Shown piece after piece: positions 6,646 to 6,900 of a stretch of 6,900 nucleotides of DNA. The position numbers were made by a program, and so were the translations under genes. The stretch covers positions 1-6,900 of the forward strand of contig CAMORE010000104.1 in assembly GCA_946623365.1 (NCBI GenBank). The letters run 5' to 3'. The notes beneath the pieces were generated by a model that was not told the origin of the DNA, did no database searches, and saw nothing but the letters and a program-made list of their open reading frames with translations. This DNA comes from an uncultured Acinetobacter sp. (GTDB lineage Bacteria; Cyanobacteriota; Vampirovibrionia; Gastranaerophilales; Gastranaerophilaceae). Positions within the stretch are counted from its first letter, which is position 1. Each line of letters starts with the position of its first letter.

Positions 6646-6660
6646 AAGTTCACTGAACTT
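6646..6660. promoter_or_regulatory. 15-bp perfect palindrome, candidate operator
   Basis: AAGTTCA-C-TGAACTT is a perfect palindrome with 7-bp half sites and a one-base centre, 61 nt upstream of the small gene's start. The size and symmetry suit a dimeric repressor. On the minus strand it lies between a possible TTGAAA (-35, 6659-6664) and GATAAC (-10, 6634-6639), although their 19-bp spacing is long. Confidence 0.5.
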
Positions 6661-6712
6661 TCAAAATTGCCTAATTTCTAAAAATTATTTACAAAAGTTT
6701 ACACACAAGTAA

Positions 6713-6733
6713 GTAGGTTGGGTGAAACCCAAC
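6713..6733 (+). repeat. REP-like element 2 (GTAG + hairpin)
   Basis: GTAG at 6713-6716 is followed by GTTGGGT-GAA-ACCCAAC (6717-6733), a perfect 7-bp stem with a 3-nt loop. It is the inverse of element 1, differing in one loop base, and faces element 3, so 2 and 3 form an inverted pair around module B. Confidence 0.75.
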
Positions 6734-6738
6734 AATAA

Positions 6739-6852
6739 CTGTTCTTTTGCACCAAAAGTACATTTTCAGTCCTCAAAATTCCATTTTTAGAATTTTAAAA
6801 GGACAAATTTTGGCTCAAATATTGATATAATCTAAATCATACAAAAGAACAG
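6739..6852. repeat. Inverted repeat arms within the module B cassette
   Basis: CTGTTCTTTTG (6739-6749) is the exact reverse complement of CAAAAGAACAG (6842-6852). An 11-bp perfect match at 92-nt separation in a short non-coding stretch could close a long stem-loop in RNA. The left arm begins six bases after the end of REP-like element 2. Confidence 0.55.
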
Positions 6853-6881
6853 AAATCGGTATTTTAATTTTTTGGTGCAAA
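6768..6881 (+). repeat. Direct-repeat module B (about 114 bp)
   Basis: This is the second copy of module A, in the same orientation. It has the conserved AAAATTC/GAATTTT inverted repeat (6775-6796) and TATAAT at 6826-6831. Unlike A it is enclosed by two facing REP-like hairpins and by extra inverted arms, so it looks like the more intact copy. A TTGACA seen in copy A is absent here. Confidence 0.7.
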
Positions 6882-6895
6882 TAATTGCACCCTAC
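6874..6895 (-). repeat. REP-like element 3 (GTAG + hairpin)
   Basis: The plus strand reads GGTGCAA-ATAA-TTGCACC and then CTAC (6892-6895), so the minus strand has GTAG followed by a perfect 7-bp hairpin with a 4-nt loop. The stem sequence differs from elements 1 and 2, but the layout is the same. Its left arm can also pair with TTTGCACC at 6746-6753. Confidence 0.65.
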
Positions 6896-6900
6896 AAACT

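Noticed and set aside
6034..6895. CRISPR array
   Set aside because: Only three hairpin elements are present, in mixed orientation, at irregular distances and with two different stems. There are no regular spacers.

Overview
The window is AT-rich bacterial DNA with short intergenic gaps on the left and a repeat-rich, gene-poor right end. The best guess for the source is a non-photosynthetic cyanobacterial relative (Gastranaerophilales/Melainabacteria type). This is an inference from three things: the long PPi-type phosphofructokinase, a glycosyltransferase whose N-terminus carries a short 'SFKG' peptide that I associate with many proteins of that group, and GTAG-hairpin repeats of a kind common in cyanobacteria. 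No marker gene proves it.

Layout. A gene for a pyrophosphate-dependent phosphofructokinase (33-1712, +) opens the window, with a probable -10 box at its very edge. It converges on a secreted carboxypeptidase-regulatory-like protein (1820-2596, -), and the two share a strong bidirectional terminator (1743-1784). Then come a complete tRNA-Leu(CAA) (2700-2783, +) and a large GT5-like (glycogen/starch synthase-type) glycosyltransferase (2931-5798, +). Its true start is the ATG at 2931, not an upstream GTG. The final 1.1 kb holds one small basic protein of unknown function (6316-6585, -) with an excellent ribosome binding site, set among repeats: three GTAG-plus-hairpin (REP-like) elements, two diverged direct copies of a module of about 115 bp that each contain TATAAT, a run of 11-bp tandem repeats, a long imperfect hairpin, and a 15-bp palindrome upstream of the small gene.

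How the genes may connect. The phosphofructokinase runs glycolysis reversibly on PPi, and the glycosyltransferase resembles enzymes that build storage glucan from ADP-glucose, a route whose first step releases PPi. This fits a fermentative, PPi-economising carbon metabolism, but the genes are not in one operon. The most notable protein feature is the glycosyltransferase active site: the Glu of the GT5 'SRFEPCGL' motif is Ala, a Glu appears three residues later, and the protein ends in a predicted membrane helix. The most notable DNA feature is the repeat cassette around the small gene.
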